DNA of 64,000 nt from Clostridium sp. CCUG 7971 (GCF_017590215.1 NZ_JAFFPK010000037.1:1-64000), one strand, 5' to 3'. Counted from the first letter of the stretch, positions 47,109 through 56,355 are shown. Translations and numbers: made by a program. Notes: a model not told the origin generated them from the sequence alone.

Positions 47109-47705
47109 ATGCCTAAGACGAAAATACAATGTGAAGAAATAAGAGAGAAAATGAATAAAAAAATTATAGAAGGTGCTATTATTTACTTTGCAAAAAATGG
47201 TTATGCAGGTACTAAAATTAGTCAATTAGCAAAGTCTATAGGGATTGGTCAAGGAACATTATATAATTATTTTACTTCTAAAGAAGAGTTATTTCTAGAA
47301 ATACTAAAGAAGCTTAAATTACAAAATGAAAGTGGATTTGAGAACTTAGCGAAGGTACAGATAGATGCAGAAAGTAAAATAAAGTTAATTTCAGAGAGTA
47401 TTATTAAAGAAATTGAAAATAAGACTATTACAGCATACTTATTTGTACTAAATATAAGAATGATAGAAGAAGGTACTATTGATAATGTATTTACAAAATC
47501 TTATGAAAATGTGCCTACAAAAATACTAGAAGATATTATTTTACAAGGCCAAAGTGAAGGTCGTGTCGTTAATGGAGATGCTTATAAATTAGCGGACTAT
47601 TATTGGAGTGTTGTTCATACATTAGCCCTTATGAATATAAATAGTAAACAAAATAAAAATATAGATCAAAATTGGTTGGATAGAATTTTATTAAAAGATA
47701 GGTAG
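47109..47705 (+). CDS. TetR family transcriptional regulator
   Basis: 198 aa. N-terminal HTH: IIEGAIIYFAKNGYAGTKIS, QLAKSIGIGQGTLYNYFTSKEELF. The C-terminal helical ligand domain has no recognisable motif. SD aaaggag. Its stop overlaps the start region of the small membrane gene at 47706, so the two form an operon. A palindrome before it suggests autoregulation. Confidence 0.9.
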   Translation: MPKTKIQCEEIREKMNKKIIEGAIIYFAKNGYAGTKISQLAKSIGIGQGTLYNYFTSKEELFLEILKKLKLQNESGFENLAKVQIDAESKIKLISESIIKEIENKTITAYLFVLNIRMIEEGTIDNVFTKSYENVPTKILEDIILQGQSEGRVVNGDAYKLADYYWSVVHTLALMNINSKQNKNIDQNWLDRILLKDR

Positions 47706-48119
47706 GTGAAAAATTTGCTAGATTTAATAAAAGGTATTAGCGTTGAGGTAGCAGGATATTTAGCGGTTACTATGTTAGTATTAATTATTATAGTTCATGG
47801 ACTGATTATATTAAAATTATTACCTTATACATGGATAAATGGAGGAAAAAGTATATCCTATGAATCACAAAGAAAACAATCTATATTAGGAATAATAGTA
47901 TTAACAATATCAATAGTATTATTACTTGTTGCAAGTGAAATCATTACTGTTAGCATACCAAGTATATTATTTAGTATAGTACATATTGTATTGTGGATTA
48001 TGGTTATACTGCTTGTAGTTAGTACAATAATGCAACTTTTGGGAACACATTTTGAAAAATATGTAATGAGTATAATAGCGTTTATATTATTAGTATGCGT
48101 GCTTAGGATTGCGATATAG
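47706..48119 (+). CDS. Small four-helix membrane protein in a tetR operon
   Basis: 137 aa starting at GTG 47706 directly after the tetR stop (TAG-GTG); a TTG at 47715 is an alternative with better SD distance. Four hydrophobic helices (about 17-38, 58-80, 84-108, 113-135). Family not recognised. Cotranscription with TetR suggests it is the regulated target, perhaps a membrane stress or transport protein. Confidence 0.65.
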   Translation: MKNLLDLIKGISVEVAGYLAVTMLVLIIIVHGLIILKLLPYTWINGGKSISYESQRKQSILGIIVLTISIVLLLVASEIITVSIPSILFSIVHIVLWIMVILLVVSTIMQLLGTHFEKYVMSIIAFILLVCVLRIAI

Positions 48120-48160
48120 ATAAAACTATGGAAAGCGTGCTGTATAGAGTAAAGTATGTA

Positions 48161-48195
48161 AAACCGTATCACAAATAAGTGATACGGCTTTTTAT
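48161..48195 (+). repeat. Dispersed terminator hairpin, copy 1
   Basis: ACCGTATCAC (48163-48172), loop AAATAA, GTGATACGGC, then T-run. The same hairpin occurs at 56507, 58878 and 61485. It works as the terminator of the tetR operon. Confidence 0.85.
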
Positions 48196-48306
48196 TAATA
48201 AACTATGCTTTAAATCTTATATTTAGTATTTAAATTACTATTAAGCATGTTATCTGCCTAAGTTTAATATATTTCTCATTTAATTTTTGATCCAAAATCG
48301 GTGCAG

Positions 48307-49176
48307 TTATATTTCAACTTCAATTTCAGATATATTTAATGCTTTTCCACCTACCAGCACCCCAACAATCTCTTTATTTTTAACTTCTAAGGAAATAATT
48401 ATTTCTGAAGGTTTTTTCATTGAATAACCTTGTTCAATAACTATATACTCAGTATTGTTGGAATTGATTTTATCATATTTAAACAGATAACATGCAAGAG
48501 CTCCGTTGGATGTACCAGTTGCAGACTCTTCTGGTATTCCGTAAAGAGGTGCAAAATTTCTGCAGTGAGCATCTGAATTATTAAGTGAATCTAGTGTAAA
48601 GATATGATAACCAACAGCATTATATTTTTTGCTAATCTCTTCTACCTTTTTAAAATCTGGTTTTATCGCTGTTAATATTTCTATATTTTTGATAGGAACA
48701 ATGATGTCTCTTAAACCAGTAGATACTATTTGAACTGGTAAATTTTCTTCTATTTCATCTAGAGTAATATTCAAAGAATCTGCAATTTCTTCTTTACAGA
48801 TTGTTTCGTAAAAGGTTGGAAGGTTTTGATTCATTATGATTGACATATCTTCTTTTATTTCTATATTTAAAATTCCTGCCTTAGTTTCTTGTGTGTATAT
48901 ACCGGGCTTTATTTGACCTAGACTCAATAATAAATAATAAACTCCTACTGTAGCATGTCCGCAAAGGTCTACTTCTTCAGTAGGGGTAAAAAATCTTACC
49001 TTAAAATCTGCAAGATCTGACTTCATTACATAGGCGGTCTCACTAAAACCAATTATACCTGCAATTTTTTTCATATCATTTTCCAAGAGATGATCAGCAT
49101 TAAACACAACCGCGGCAGGATTTCCTCCTTCAATGGATTTTGCAAATGAGTTTAATGTAAAAGCTTTTATTTTCAT
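48307..49176 (-). CDS. PhzF family epimerase/isomerase
   Basis: About 289 aa from the ATG at 49176; an in-frame ATG at 49200 precedes the SD (gaaggga), so the later start is preferred. Motifs: FTLNSFAKSIEGGNPAAVV, IAGIIGFSETAYV with the catalytic Glu in SETAY, RFFTPTEEVDLCGHATVG, and GIPEESATGTSNGALACYL. PhzF-fold proteins isomerise small cyclic or amino-acid-derived substrates in the cytosol. The physiological substrate of this group is usually unknown. Single-gene unit. Confidence 0.9.
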   Translation of the reverse strand: MKIKAFTLNSFAKSIEGGNPAAVVFNADHLLENDMKKIAGIIGFSETAYVMKSDLADFKVRFFTPTEEVDLCGHATVGVYYLLLSLGQIKPGIYTQETKAGILNIEIKEDMSIIMNQNLPTFYETICKEEIADSLNITLDEIEENLPVQIVSTGLRDIIVPIKNIEILTAIKPDFKKVEEISKKYNAVGYHIFTLDSLNNSDAHCRNFAPLYGIPEESATGTSNGALACYLFKYDKINSNNTEYIVIEQGYSMKKPSEIIISLEVKNKEIVGVLVGGKALNISEIEVEI

Positions 49177-49412
49177 AATACTAAATCTATCTCCCTTCAT
49201 GAACTTTATAGTTTTTATAAGTTATAAAGTACTTTAACATTTAACAAGAAAATCCTCCTAGTAATAAAAAATCATAAATTATTGATTGATGATTAAGTAA
49301 TGTAACTATCAGTCTAATAACTTTAACTTTAATTTTTATGTGATTAAAAATACGTTAAAAATTTAATGGTAAACAAATTCTTTACCAATGAAAATAAAAA
49401 ATATATACATGC

Positions 49413-49429
49413 TATAATGGTTTAAACCA
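49413..49429 (+). promoter_or_regulatory. -10 element with adjoining palindrome GGTTTAAACC
   Basis: TATAAT (49413-49418) is followed at once by the perfect palindrome TGGTTTAAACCA (49418-49429). A similar word pair GGTAAA ... TTTACC occurs at 49370-49386. These are probable operators, perhaps for the ArsR-type protein encoded in the same operon. Otherwise 49177-49455 has no gene. Confidence 0.55.
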
Positions 49430-49455
49430 ATAAGCGAAAGGTAGATGAATAGATT

Positions 49456-50232
49456 ATGAAAGAACAACACATAATTGAAGTTAATAAAGACATTTGTATT
49501 GGATGTGGTCTTTGTAAAAATGATTGCCCAGTAAATAATATAGTTATTAAAGATAAAAAATCAGTAATAAAAAATCAAGATTGTATAAAGTGTGGGCATT
49601 GTGTAGCTATTTGTCCCACAAAGGCTATTACAATGACGGGATTTAATGAACCGCCGATTGAATTTACAAAAGAGCCTACTTTAGATCCAAATGAATTGTT
49701 AATGGCAATTAAGTCAAGAAGAACAATACGTAAGTTTAAAAATAAAGAAGTACCTTCAGAAATTATAGAGCAAATTATTGAGGCAGGTAGGTTTACACCT
49801 AGTGCTAAAAATGCACAAGATGTATCATACATTGTTTTAGGTGATGATAAAAGTAAGTATGAAGAAATTGCAGTAAAATTTTTTAGAAGAATAAAACCAA
49901 TCGTAAGTCTTTGGATGAAAGATGCGAAAGAAGTTACCATTGATGATAATTTCTTTTTCAAAAAGGCACCTATTGCAATAATGGTAGTAACGAAAGATAA
50001 GATTAGTGGTTCACTTGCAGCATCAAATATGTCATTAATGGCAGAGTCTTTTGGACTAGGTGTACTATATAGTGGATTTTTTACAAGTGTAGTAAATAAT
50101 TCACCAAAATTACGAAAACTTTTAAATCTAAAATCCAAGGGTTATGTGTTGACAACTCTAGTTCTTGGATACCCAGATGTGAAATATAGACGTACTGCAC
50201 AAAAAGAGACTGCGAATGTCAGATATTTATAA
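49456..50232 (+). CDS. Nitroreductase with N-terminal 2[4Fe-4S] ferredoxin domain
   Basis: 258 aa. Residues 10-55 carry two 4Fe-4S motifs (C14/C17/C20/C24 and C43/C46/C49/C53). Residues about 80-255 are a nitroreductase fold: IKSRRTIRKFKNKEVPSEII, AGRFTPSAKNAQD, and the FMN-contacting GLGVLYSGFF region. Such fusions use ferredoxin electrons to reduce nitro compounds, quinones or enoates. It is followed 16 bp later by an ArsR-type regulator in the same operon. Confidence 0.92.
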   Translation: MKEQHIIEVNKDICIGCGLCKNDCPVNNIVIKDKKSVIKNQDCIKCGHCVAICPTKAITMTGFNEPPIEFTKEPTLDPNELLMAIKSRRTIRKFKNKEVPSEIIEQIIEAGRFTPSAKNAQDVSYIVLGDDKSKYEEIAVKFFRRIKPIVSLWMKDAKEVTIDDNFFFKKAPIAIMVVTKDKISGSLAASNMSLMAESFGLGVLYSGFFTSVVNNSPKLRKLLNLKSKGYVLTTLVLGYPDVKYRRTAQKETANVRYL

Positions 50233-50248
50233 ATGTTAAGGAGAACTT

Positions 50249-50614
50249 ATGGAAAAAGAATGTCAGGAAAGATTAAAAGAAATAACATCTAAATTTAAAG
50301 TATGCCGTAAAGCTATTTCTGCTATGGGGGATGAAACTAGACAGTTGATTCTACTTACACTTTTGGAGAGTGACTTTAATGGAATTCGAGTAGGCGAAAT
50401 CACAGAGAAAACACATCTATCTAGACCAGCTGTATCCCATCACCTTAAAATACTAAAAGAAGCAGAAATTGTGAATGTACGTAAAGAAGGTACAAAAAAT
50501 TATTACTATCTTGATTCAAAGGAATCTCAGTGGGAAATATTAACTGAACTGATAAATCTTATATTTACTGGAATACAACACATTAGTAAAGATGATTCAA
50601 GGAAAGAGGAATAG
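50249..50614 (+). CDS. ArsR family (HTH_5) transcriptional regulator
   Basis: 121 aa. Winged HTH: AISAMGDETRQLILLTLLES, VGEITEKTHLSRPAVSHHLKILKEAEIVNVRKEGTKNYYYL. The usual CXC metal motif of ArsR/SmtB is absent, with only two Cys at the N-terminus (C5, C19), so it may sense a non-metal signal. SD taaggag. Cotranscribed with the ferredoxin-nitroreductase, whose promoter has a palindrome it may bind. Confidence 0.88.
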   Translation: MEKECQERLKEITSKFKVCRKAISAMGDETRQLILLTLLESDFNGIRVGEITEKTHLSRPAVSHHLKILKEAEIVNVRKEGTKNYYYLDSKESQWEILTELINLIFTGIQHISKDDSRKEE

Positions 50615-50652
50615 ATTAGTATAATTAAAAATTATGTTTAAATAATTAAGAG

Positions 50653-50707
50653 AGTAATAGGGTCAAGTTTAAATAGTAATACACCATTTAAACTAGACCC
50701 TATTACT
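50653..50707. terminator. Long bidirectional terminator
   Basis: A 22-nt stem (AGTAATAGGGTC continuing to AAAT against its complement at 50686-50707, one mismatch) lies between convergent genes. Confidence 0.9.
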
Positions 50708-50719
50708 AATATTGTATAT

Positions 50720-51466
50720 TTATTTTGGACAGACATACCTTATCATACCCATACTATTTTTGCCATATTCAATAGCCTCTTTTGGGCATCGACAAATACA
50801 TGCCATGCAATGAGTACAATTATTTCCCCAGATTGGTTTCCCATTTTCAAGTTGAATATTTCCAAGTGGACAGACTTTTTCACATTTTCCACAGGAAATA
50901 CAAGCATCTGTTATATAAAATTTTTTAGAATGAACAAATAGTGGATAAAAAATATCATTTACTAAACCACTGTTGAATTTATCCTTAAATGTTACGTGAT
51001 GTTCTGGAAATGCTAGATTATTTCTAATGTATTGTGCTGTATCTGATATTATCTGCTCGGATTGTTCTATTATCGCTAGCGCCTCATTTTCATCAGGTGA
51101 CTTAAAAAGTGCGATATAATTTTCAGGCATTATTATAGATTTACATCCCTTATAATTCATTCCTTTTGATACGCATAGTTTCTTTAGATATTTGTCGGCA
51201 TCTCCTTTTGAACCTCCACAGGTCATTACAAAGTAAATATCGCGATTTCCACATAATTTTGTTTTCATAAGCCACTCATGAACAATACGGGGAATACGCC
51301 ATGCATATGTTGGTGCAACAATAACCCATGGTTTATCAGAAGTTAAATAGGAATAATCACAATTTCGGATTTTTCCAAAGAGATTCAATGATTCACCCTC
51401 AATCTCTTTTTCAATTCTTTTTGCTACATAGGCACTGTTGCCCGTGCCAGAAAAATACATAATCAT
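50720..51466 (-). CDS. EFR1-type flavodoxin-ferredoxin protein
   Basis: About 248 aa from the ATG at 51466; a GTG at 51478 is too close to the SD ggag. The N-terminus is a flavodoxin fold with the FMN phosphate loop YFSGTGNSAYVA and WVIVAPTYAWRIPRIVHEWL. The C-terminus (about 190-245) is a 2[4Fe-4S] ferredoxin (CISCGKCEKVCPLGN, CTHCMACICRCPKEA). Such proteins carry electrons in anaerobes; the partner is not evident. The clean intergenic spacing suggests a single-gene unit. Confidence 0.9.
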   Translation of the reverse strand: MIMYFSGTGNSAYVAKRIEKEIEGESLNLFGKIRNCDYSYLTSDKPWVIVAPTYAWRIPRIVHEWLMKTKLCGNRDIYFVMTCGGSKGDADKYLKKLCVSKGMNYKGCKSIIMPENYIALFKSPDENEALAIIEQSEQIISDTAQYIRNNLAFPEHHVTFKDKFNSGLVNDIFYPLFVHSKKFYITDACISCGKCEKVCPLGNIQLENGKPIWGNNCTHCMACICRCPKEAIEYGKNSMGMIRYVCPK

Positions 51467-51577
51467 AACCTCAATCACTCCTTTAGTAAATTAATTTCAA
51501 AAATTTTAATTAATTTAGTTTATCTCTATCTATACTTATTATATTTTCTACCATAACATTGATTTTTTTGTTAGTAT

Positions 51578-51859
51578 TTGCTAAATATTATAGCAGACAA
51601 AATAAATATTAGGGTATTAGTAAAGAAATTCGTTACCATTAAGATAGCAATATCTATTATTGATCTTAAGCTAAGTCTAGCAGGCATAGCTTTACAAAAA
51701 TTTATGAATTATCATATAAAAGTTTCAGTTACCATAGAAAATAAGAATAAAATTCAAGGAAGATTTAAAGAATTACTTAATGAACTAAACAAGTCAAATG
51801 ATTTTAGAGTGTTTAATAATATTAGAGATGCTGAAAATTGGATTATAAATGCTGATTAA
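51578..51859 (+). pseudogene. DUF4180-like fragment
   Basis: 93-aa frame opening at TTG without an SD. Its second half (LSLAGIALQKFMNYHIKVSV ... FRVFNNIRDAENWI) resembles the C-terminal part of DUF4180 proteins (about 120 aa, with the pattern LAGEiLQKFxNY). The N-terminal third does not, so the gene is probably degraded or its start lost. Confidence 0.4.
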
Positions 51860-51874
51860 AGGTTAGAATGTTTT

Positions 51875-51935
51875 GCTGTAAAACAGCCTTATACGAAAAT
51901 TTAATCTTTCATAGAAAGCTGTTTTACAGTGATTT
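51875..51935. terminator. Bidirectional terminator
   Basis: CTGTAAAACAGC (51876-51887) pairs with GCTGTTTTACAG (51918-51929), followed on the plus strand by a T-run. The first arm can also fold on itself (GCTGT-AAA-ACAGC). Confidence 0.7.
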
Positions 51936-51939
51936 TTGA

Positions 51940-52503
51940 TTAGTATCTGTAGTTAGATTCAGCAGATTCTGCATCTGCTTTAGTTTTATGAACTGTATCA
52001 CGTGGATGCTCAGGTGGAGCATAGATAGCATATAATTTAAGTGGTTTATTTCCTGTATTAATTACATTGTGCCATTTACCAGCAGGTATCATGATAGCGT
52101 AGTCATCAGAGATTTTTCTTTGAAAATCCAAATTATCTTTACTATCTCCCATTTTAACAAGTCCTTCACCTTCTTCAATACGTATAAATTGATCACCTGT
52201 TGGATGAACTTCTAAACCTATGTCATCTCCAACATTAATGCTCATTAAGGTAACTTGTAAATTATCTCCCGTCCATAAAGCAGTACGAAAAGTATTATTT
52301 TGCTCAGTAGCCTCATCAATATTAACTACAAACGGTTCAGAACCATAATCCTTCAATTTAGTAAATGGTCTCTTATATATTGGTGTTTTATGTGGGTACA
52401 TATTATACATTTGTGCGTTACCCCAGAAAAGGTATGGGTACATATTATACATTTGTGTGTTAACCCAGTAAGGATATGGATATGGCTTAGGAATATTATA
52501 CAT
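51940..52503 (-). CDS. Cupin domain protein with Tyr-rich N-terminal repeat
   Basis: 187 aa. Residues 1-45 are rich in Tyr, Pro, Met and Asn and contain two similar units with QMYNMYP. At DNA level the words gtacatattatacatttgtg recur 60 bp apart, so it is a recent tandem duplication. Residues 60-170 form a cupin: VTLMSINVGDDIGLEVHPTGDQFIRIEEGEGLV (metal-binding H and E) and MIPAGKWHNVINTGNKPLKL (second His). Cupins of this type can be oxidases or storage proteins. The Tyr-rich head resembles spore-coat-type sequences, which is a guess. SD gggag. Confidence 0.82.
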   Translation of the reverse strand: MYNIPKPYPYPYWVNTQMYNMYPYLFWGNAQMYNMYPHKTPIYKRPFTKLKDYGSEPFVVNIDEATEQNNTFRTALWTGDNLQVTLMSINVGDDIGLEVHPTGDQFIRIEEGEGLVKMGDSKDNLDFQRKISDDYAIMIPAGKWHNVINTGNKPLKLYAIYAPPEHPRDTVHKTKADAESAESNYRY

Positions 52504-52796
52504 ATTTATCTCCCCTTTTATATACTTTATATCATTATATGATATATGTTTAGATAAGATGATTGGCTAACAATTTTAGTAGAGTAAGGCAAGAATAAGT
52601 ATATCACAAGTAACGTAGCATGCTTTATAGTATTGCTATAAGACTATCTAAATACAGAATATATTATCGAAAAATGTAAAAATTGGTTATTGTAAAATAA
52701 GTATTAAAAACATATTTGTTTCATGATAAAATTAATTTAAACATAAATAAATATTAGAATTTATTTATAATTTAATTTATATGGTAGGGAGATAAA

Positions 52797-55499
52797 ATGA
52801 ATAAGAATACAAAAAAAATAGCATCAATTGTACTAGTAGCATCTTCTATAACTAATGTGTCTACAATAGGAGTATTTGCAGAGGAACTTACTAATAATAA
52901 CTCAACAAAAACCGAAAACATAAGTACTAAAGCTTTGCAGGAAAAAGATATTGTAAATATACCTGATGAAAATTTAAAAAGGGAATTAAATTATGCATTA
53001 AGTCAAAAAGTAGATTCTAATATAACAGTTAGACAATTAAGTAGTTTAAAAAAATTACCGTTAAGCAATAAAGAAATAAAAAACCTTGAAGGTCTTCAAT
53101 ATTGTACAAACTTAACTGATTTACAAATATTTAATAATCAGATAAAAGATATAAGTCCATTAAGTAGCTTAGGAAATTTAACAAATTTAAGTATGTTTAA
53201 CAACCAAATAAGCGATATAAGTGTATTAAGTGACTTAATAAATCTAACAAATTTAAATTTAGGTGGAAACCAAATAAGTGATGTAAGTCCATTAAGCGAA
53301 CTAACAAGCTTAAAAAGCTTAAGCTTAAGTAGAAATAAAATAAGTGATATAAATGCACTAAATAAATTAATAAATCTAACAGATTTAGACTTAGAGGGAA
53401 ATGATATAAGTAATATAAGTTTACTAAGTGGACTAACTAATTTAGAAAGGCTAAATTTAAATGAAAATAATTTAACTAATACAAATGGATTAGATAAGTT
53501 AATTAATTTAAAGAACTTAAGTTTATGTGAGAATCAAATAAATGATATAAGTTCATTAGGTAAATTAACAAGCTTAGAATCTTTAGGTTTACACACTAAT
53601 CAAATAAGTGATATAAGCTCATTAAGTAATTTAACAAATTTAAATTCTTTAACTTTATTTACTAATCAAGTGAGTGATATAAGTCCATTAAAAAATTTAA
53701 AAAAGTTATATCATATTAATGCTCGTCATCAAAGCATAGTATCACCAACAATAGTAAGTCAAGCAGGTGAAAATATATCTGTTAAAAATGAAGGGGTAGG
53801 TATGGATGGTGAACCTATAGTACCTAAATATATATCTAATGGTGGTATATTAAATAAATCAACTAACTATATCACTTGGAAAAGTGCGAATATATCAAAT
53901 GTAGATAGTGTATCGTATGATTTTGAATATTATGATAAAGAAAATGTTCAAATATTTGCAGGTAAAGTTACTCAACCTATAGAATCAGTTTCGGAAATTA
54001 AAATAAAAAATCCTATTTCTGGTATGTATGTAGGTAATAATCATAAATTAATAGCAAGTGTAAATGAAAAAGATGTAGAAAATGTGACTTGGTCAGTAGA
54101 TAATGAAGATATAGCAACTATAAGTAAAGATGGTATATTAAATGCTAAAAAGCCAGGTAATGTCACTGTAACTGTTAAGTTAAATAATAGTGACATAAGT
54201 AAAAGTATTAATGTAGAATTAGTAAACTTTTATGACAATACAAATATTCCAAGCATAGTTAAAGATGTTATAGATATAAATGTATTTACTCCTATATATT
54301 CTGATGCTAATGGAACACAAAATAATCCAGTTATATTTAACTTAAAAAATAATGCAACTTTAAGTGATGTAGATAAATTTATAAATGATATATCAAATTT
54401 ATCACCAAATATTTTAGAGTCTAAGGTAGAGGGTAATTATACAATATATAAAATAAGAATAACTTCAGATAGTAAAACATCAAATTATTCATATATAGAA
54501 ATAAAAATAGATAATAATATGCCAAATGCTACTGAGATAAATCAAAAGATAAATAAATTAAAAGAGTACAAATCTAAAATAAATGAATTAGTAGGAATCA
54601 ATAGATTTGATACGGCAGTTAAAGTTAGCCAAACTGGATGGAATACAAATGAAAATGCAGTTTTAGTTAATGCTAATTCATTAGCAGATGCATTATCAGT
54701 AACACCATTTGCAGCGCAAGAGAATGCTCCAGTATTGTTAAGTAATTCAAATAGTTTAAATCAAGCTACAAAAGCAGAGTTTAAGAGATTAGGTGTCAAA
54801 AAAGTTTATGCAATAGGTGGAACTACTGCTATTAGTGAAAATATAGTTAATGAACTAAAATCAATGGGTGTAACAGTTGAAAGAATATCTGGTAAAGATA
54901 GATATGAAACTTCACTTGCTATTGCAAATAAATTAAATAATGTAAATAAAATTGCAGTAGTAAATGGAGAAAATGGATTTGCAGATGCAGTAAGTATAGC
55001 ACCAGTATGTGCAAGAGATAATATGGCAATAGTTTATACTTCACCTAGAAATGGTCTTAAAACATTTGAGAATTATATAAAGAATAATAATATAGCAACA
55101 AGTTATGTTATAGGAGGAACAACAGTGCTTCCAGATAATTTAATAACAGAACTTAAAAATCCTGTAAGAATAGCGGGGTCAAATAGAAACTTAACTAACT
55201 TAAATATAATAGAGAGATTTTTCTCAAATACAAATCATAATAACCAAACAGAACTTAACAATATATTTGTAGCTAAAAATGGTTATGGAAGTCCAAATGA
55301 TTTAATAGATGCATTATCAGTAGGGGTATTAGCATCAAAACAAAATGCACCAGTAATGTTAGTAAGTCCAAATGGATTAGATAAAAATCAATCTACAGCA
55401 CTTTATTATACATTTTCAAAGCAACTAACAAAAGTTGGAGGAAATGGAAATGAGACAGCGTTTGAACAATTAAAAAATCAAGTGAACCATATAAAATAA
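52797..55499 (+). CDS. Secreted LRR (internalin-like) surface protein with CWB2 repeats
   Basis: 900 aa. Signal peptide 1-28 (cut after VFA). Residues about 95-300 hold nine 22-residue leucine-rich repeats of the internalin form (NLTNLNLGGNQISDVSPLSEL). An LRR-adjacent Ig-like domain follows (about 310-400), then a Big2-like domain (about 400-480). From about 598 to 900 come three cell-wall-binding type 2 repeats (first starts NRFDTAVKVSQTGWN ... VLVNANSLADALSVTPFAA). CWB2 repeats attach Cwp proteins to the anionic polymer PSII in Clostridioides, so this protein is displayed at the cell wall and probably binds a host or cell ligand. SD aggga; terminator after. Confidence 0.93.
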   Translation: MNKNTKKIASIVLVASSITNVSTIGVFAEELTNNNSTKTENISTKALQEKDIVNIPDENLKRELNYALSQKVDSNITVRQLSSLKKLPLSNKEIKNLEGLQYCTNLTDLQIFNNQIKDISPLSSLGNLTNLSMFNNQISDISVLSDLINLTNLNLGGNQISDVSPLSELTSLKSLSLSRNKISDINALNKLINLTDLDLEGNDISNISLLSGLTNLERLNLNENNLTNTNGLDKLINLKNLSLCENQINDISSLGKLTSLESLGLHTNQISDISSLSNLTNLNSLTLFTNQVSDISPLKNLKKLYHINARHQSIVSPTIVSQAGENISVKNEGVGMDGEPIVPKYISNGGILNKSTNYITWKSANISNVDSVSYDFEYYDKENVQIFAGKVTQPIESVSEIKIKNPISGMYVGNNHKLIASVNEKDVENVTWSVDNEDIATISKDGILNAKKPGNVTVTVKLNNSDISKSINVELVNFYDNTNIPSIVKDVIDINVFTPIYSDANGTQNNPVIFNLKNNATLSDVDKFINDISNLSPNILESKVEGNYTIYKIRITSDSKTSNYSYIEIKIDNNMPNATEINQKINKLKEYKSKINELVGINRFDTAVKVSQTGWNTNENAVLVNANSLADALSVTPFAAQENAPVLLSNSNSLNQATKAEFKRLGVKKVYAIGGTTAISENIVNELKSMGVTVERISGKDRYETSLAIANKLNNVNKIAVVNGENGFADAVSIAPVCARDNMAIVYTSPRNGLKTFENYIKNNNIATSYVIGGTTVLPDNLITELKNPVRIAGSNRNLTNLNIIERFFSNTNHNNQTELNNIFVAKNGYGSPNDLIDALSVGVLASKQNAPVMLVSPNGLDKNQSTALYYTFSKQLTKVGGNGNETAFEQLKNQVNHIK

Positions 55500-55519
55500 T
55501 AATATTAGATTAATATATA

Positions 55520-55554
55520 AAGAAGAGTTTAAAAATAACTCTTCTTTTTTTTAT
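55520..55554 (+). terminator. Rho-independent terminator
   Basis: AAGAAGAGTT pairs with AACTCTTCTT, then eight T. Confidence 0.88.
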
Positions 55555-55770
55555 AATAATATATCTATTAAAATAGATTATATAGAGAGTTAAAGAATGT
55601 TATACAATTAACGTATATTTAAATCAAATAAGGAAAGATAGAGAAACTTATATGTACAAAGAACTGCTAAGCATAGTATATAAAATTTATAAGGAGATAA
55701 GTATTTTGAAAAATAATTGGTTTACTGTATGAATAAACCATAAATTTAAATTTTTAAGGAGGAGATTTTT

Positions 55771-56355
55771 ATTAATAGAGTCAAAAAATCCAAGATACAA
55801 TATATTTTAATAATAGGCATTTTATCAATTTTGAGTATATTGGCAATGTTAATACTATTTATATATGATTTTATAATATTAATGCCTATTATATCTATAA
55901 TTTTACTTATTCCAGGTAGAGTTCAAGGATATTATTATAGAAATCATTTTAAAGGCAGAAAACTATTAAATAAAAAGGATTATATGAAAAGTATTAAATA
56001 TAGTAAAGAATTTATAGAAGATATAAGACTAAATAATTGGAAAAAGAAGCTAATATTCCTTTCTTGGGGTATTTATAGTAAAGATATAGAAGCAATGACA
56101 TTAAATAATTTAGGAGTAGCATATTTAGAATTAGGAGATTTAAAAGTTGCAAATGAGTATTTTAATGAGGCTATAGAAATAGACTCACTATATTGATTAC
56201 CATATTTTAATCTTAGCATACTAGGAAATGTTAATGGAGATATAGAAATGTCAAAAATATTTTATAAAAAATCGGTTGAGCTTGGATTTAAGCAGACGAC
56301 ATTTGATAATGTAATACAAAAAGCACAACAAATCTTAGTAGAAATAGAAGGTTAA
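55771..56355 (+). pseudogene. TPR membrane protein gene with ATT start and premature TGA
   Basis: An excellent SD (aaggaggag) is followed at the right distance by ATT (55771), not ATG. The frame continues NRVKKSKIQYILIIGILSIL with two transmembrane helices and a TPR-like part (EAMTLNNLGVAYLELGDLKV, NEYFNEAIEIDSLY). It then meets TGA at 56194-56196, after which the same frame continues LPYFNLSILGNVNGDIEMSK to the stop at 56353. So both the start codon and the reading frame appear mutated; the intact protein would be about 194 aa. A shorter start at internal TTG/ATG codons (from 55831) remains possible. Confidence 0.65.

Noticed and set aside
55706-55732. Short TTG-started ORF with SD before the TPR pseudogene
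   Set aside because: Only eight codons (KNNWFTV-like) before TGA; the in-frame continuation is low-complexity and reads through the next SD.
20515-56355. Reassignment of TGA to an amino acid, suggested by in-frame TGA at 20542, 31413 and 56194
   Set aside because: TGG is used for Trp throughout, many genes end normally at TAA/TAG, the replaced residues differ (Gly, Trp, unknown), and no SECIS-like hairpin was evident right after the TGA at 20542.
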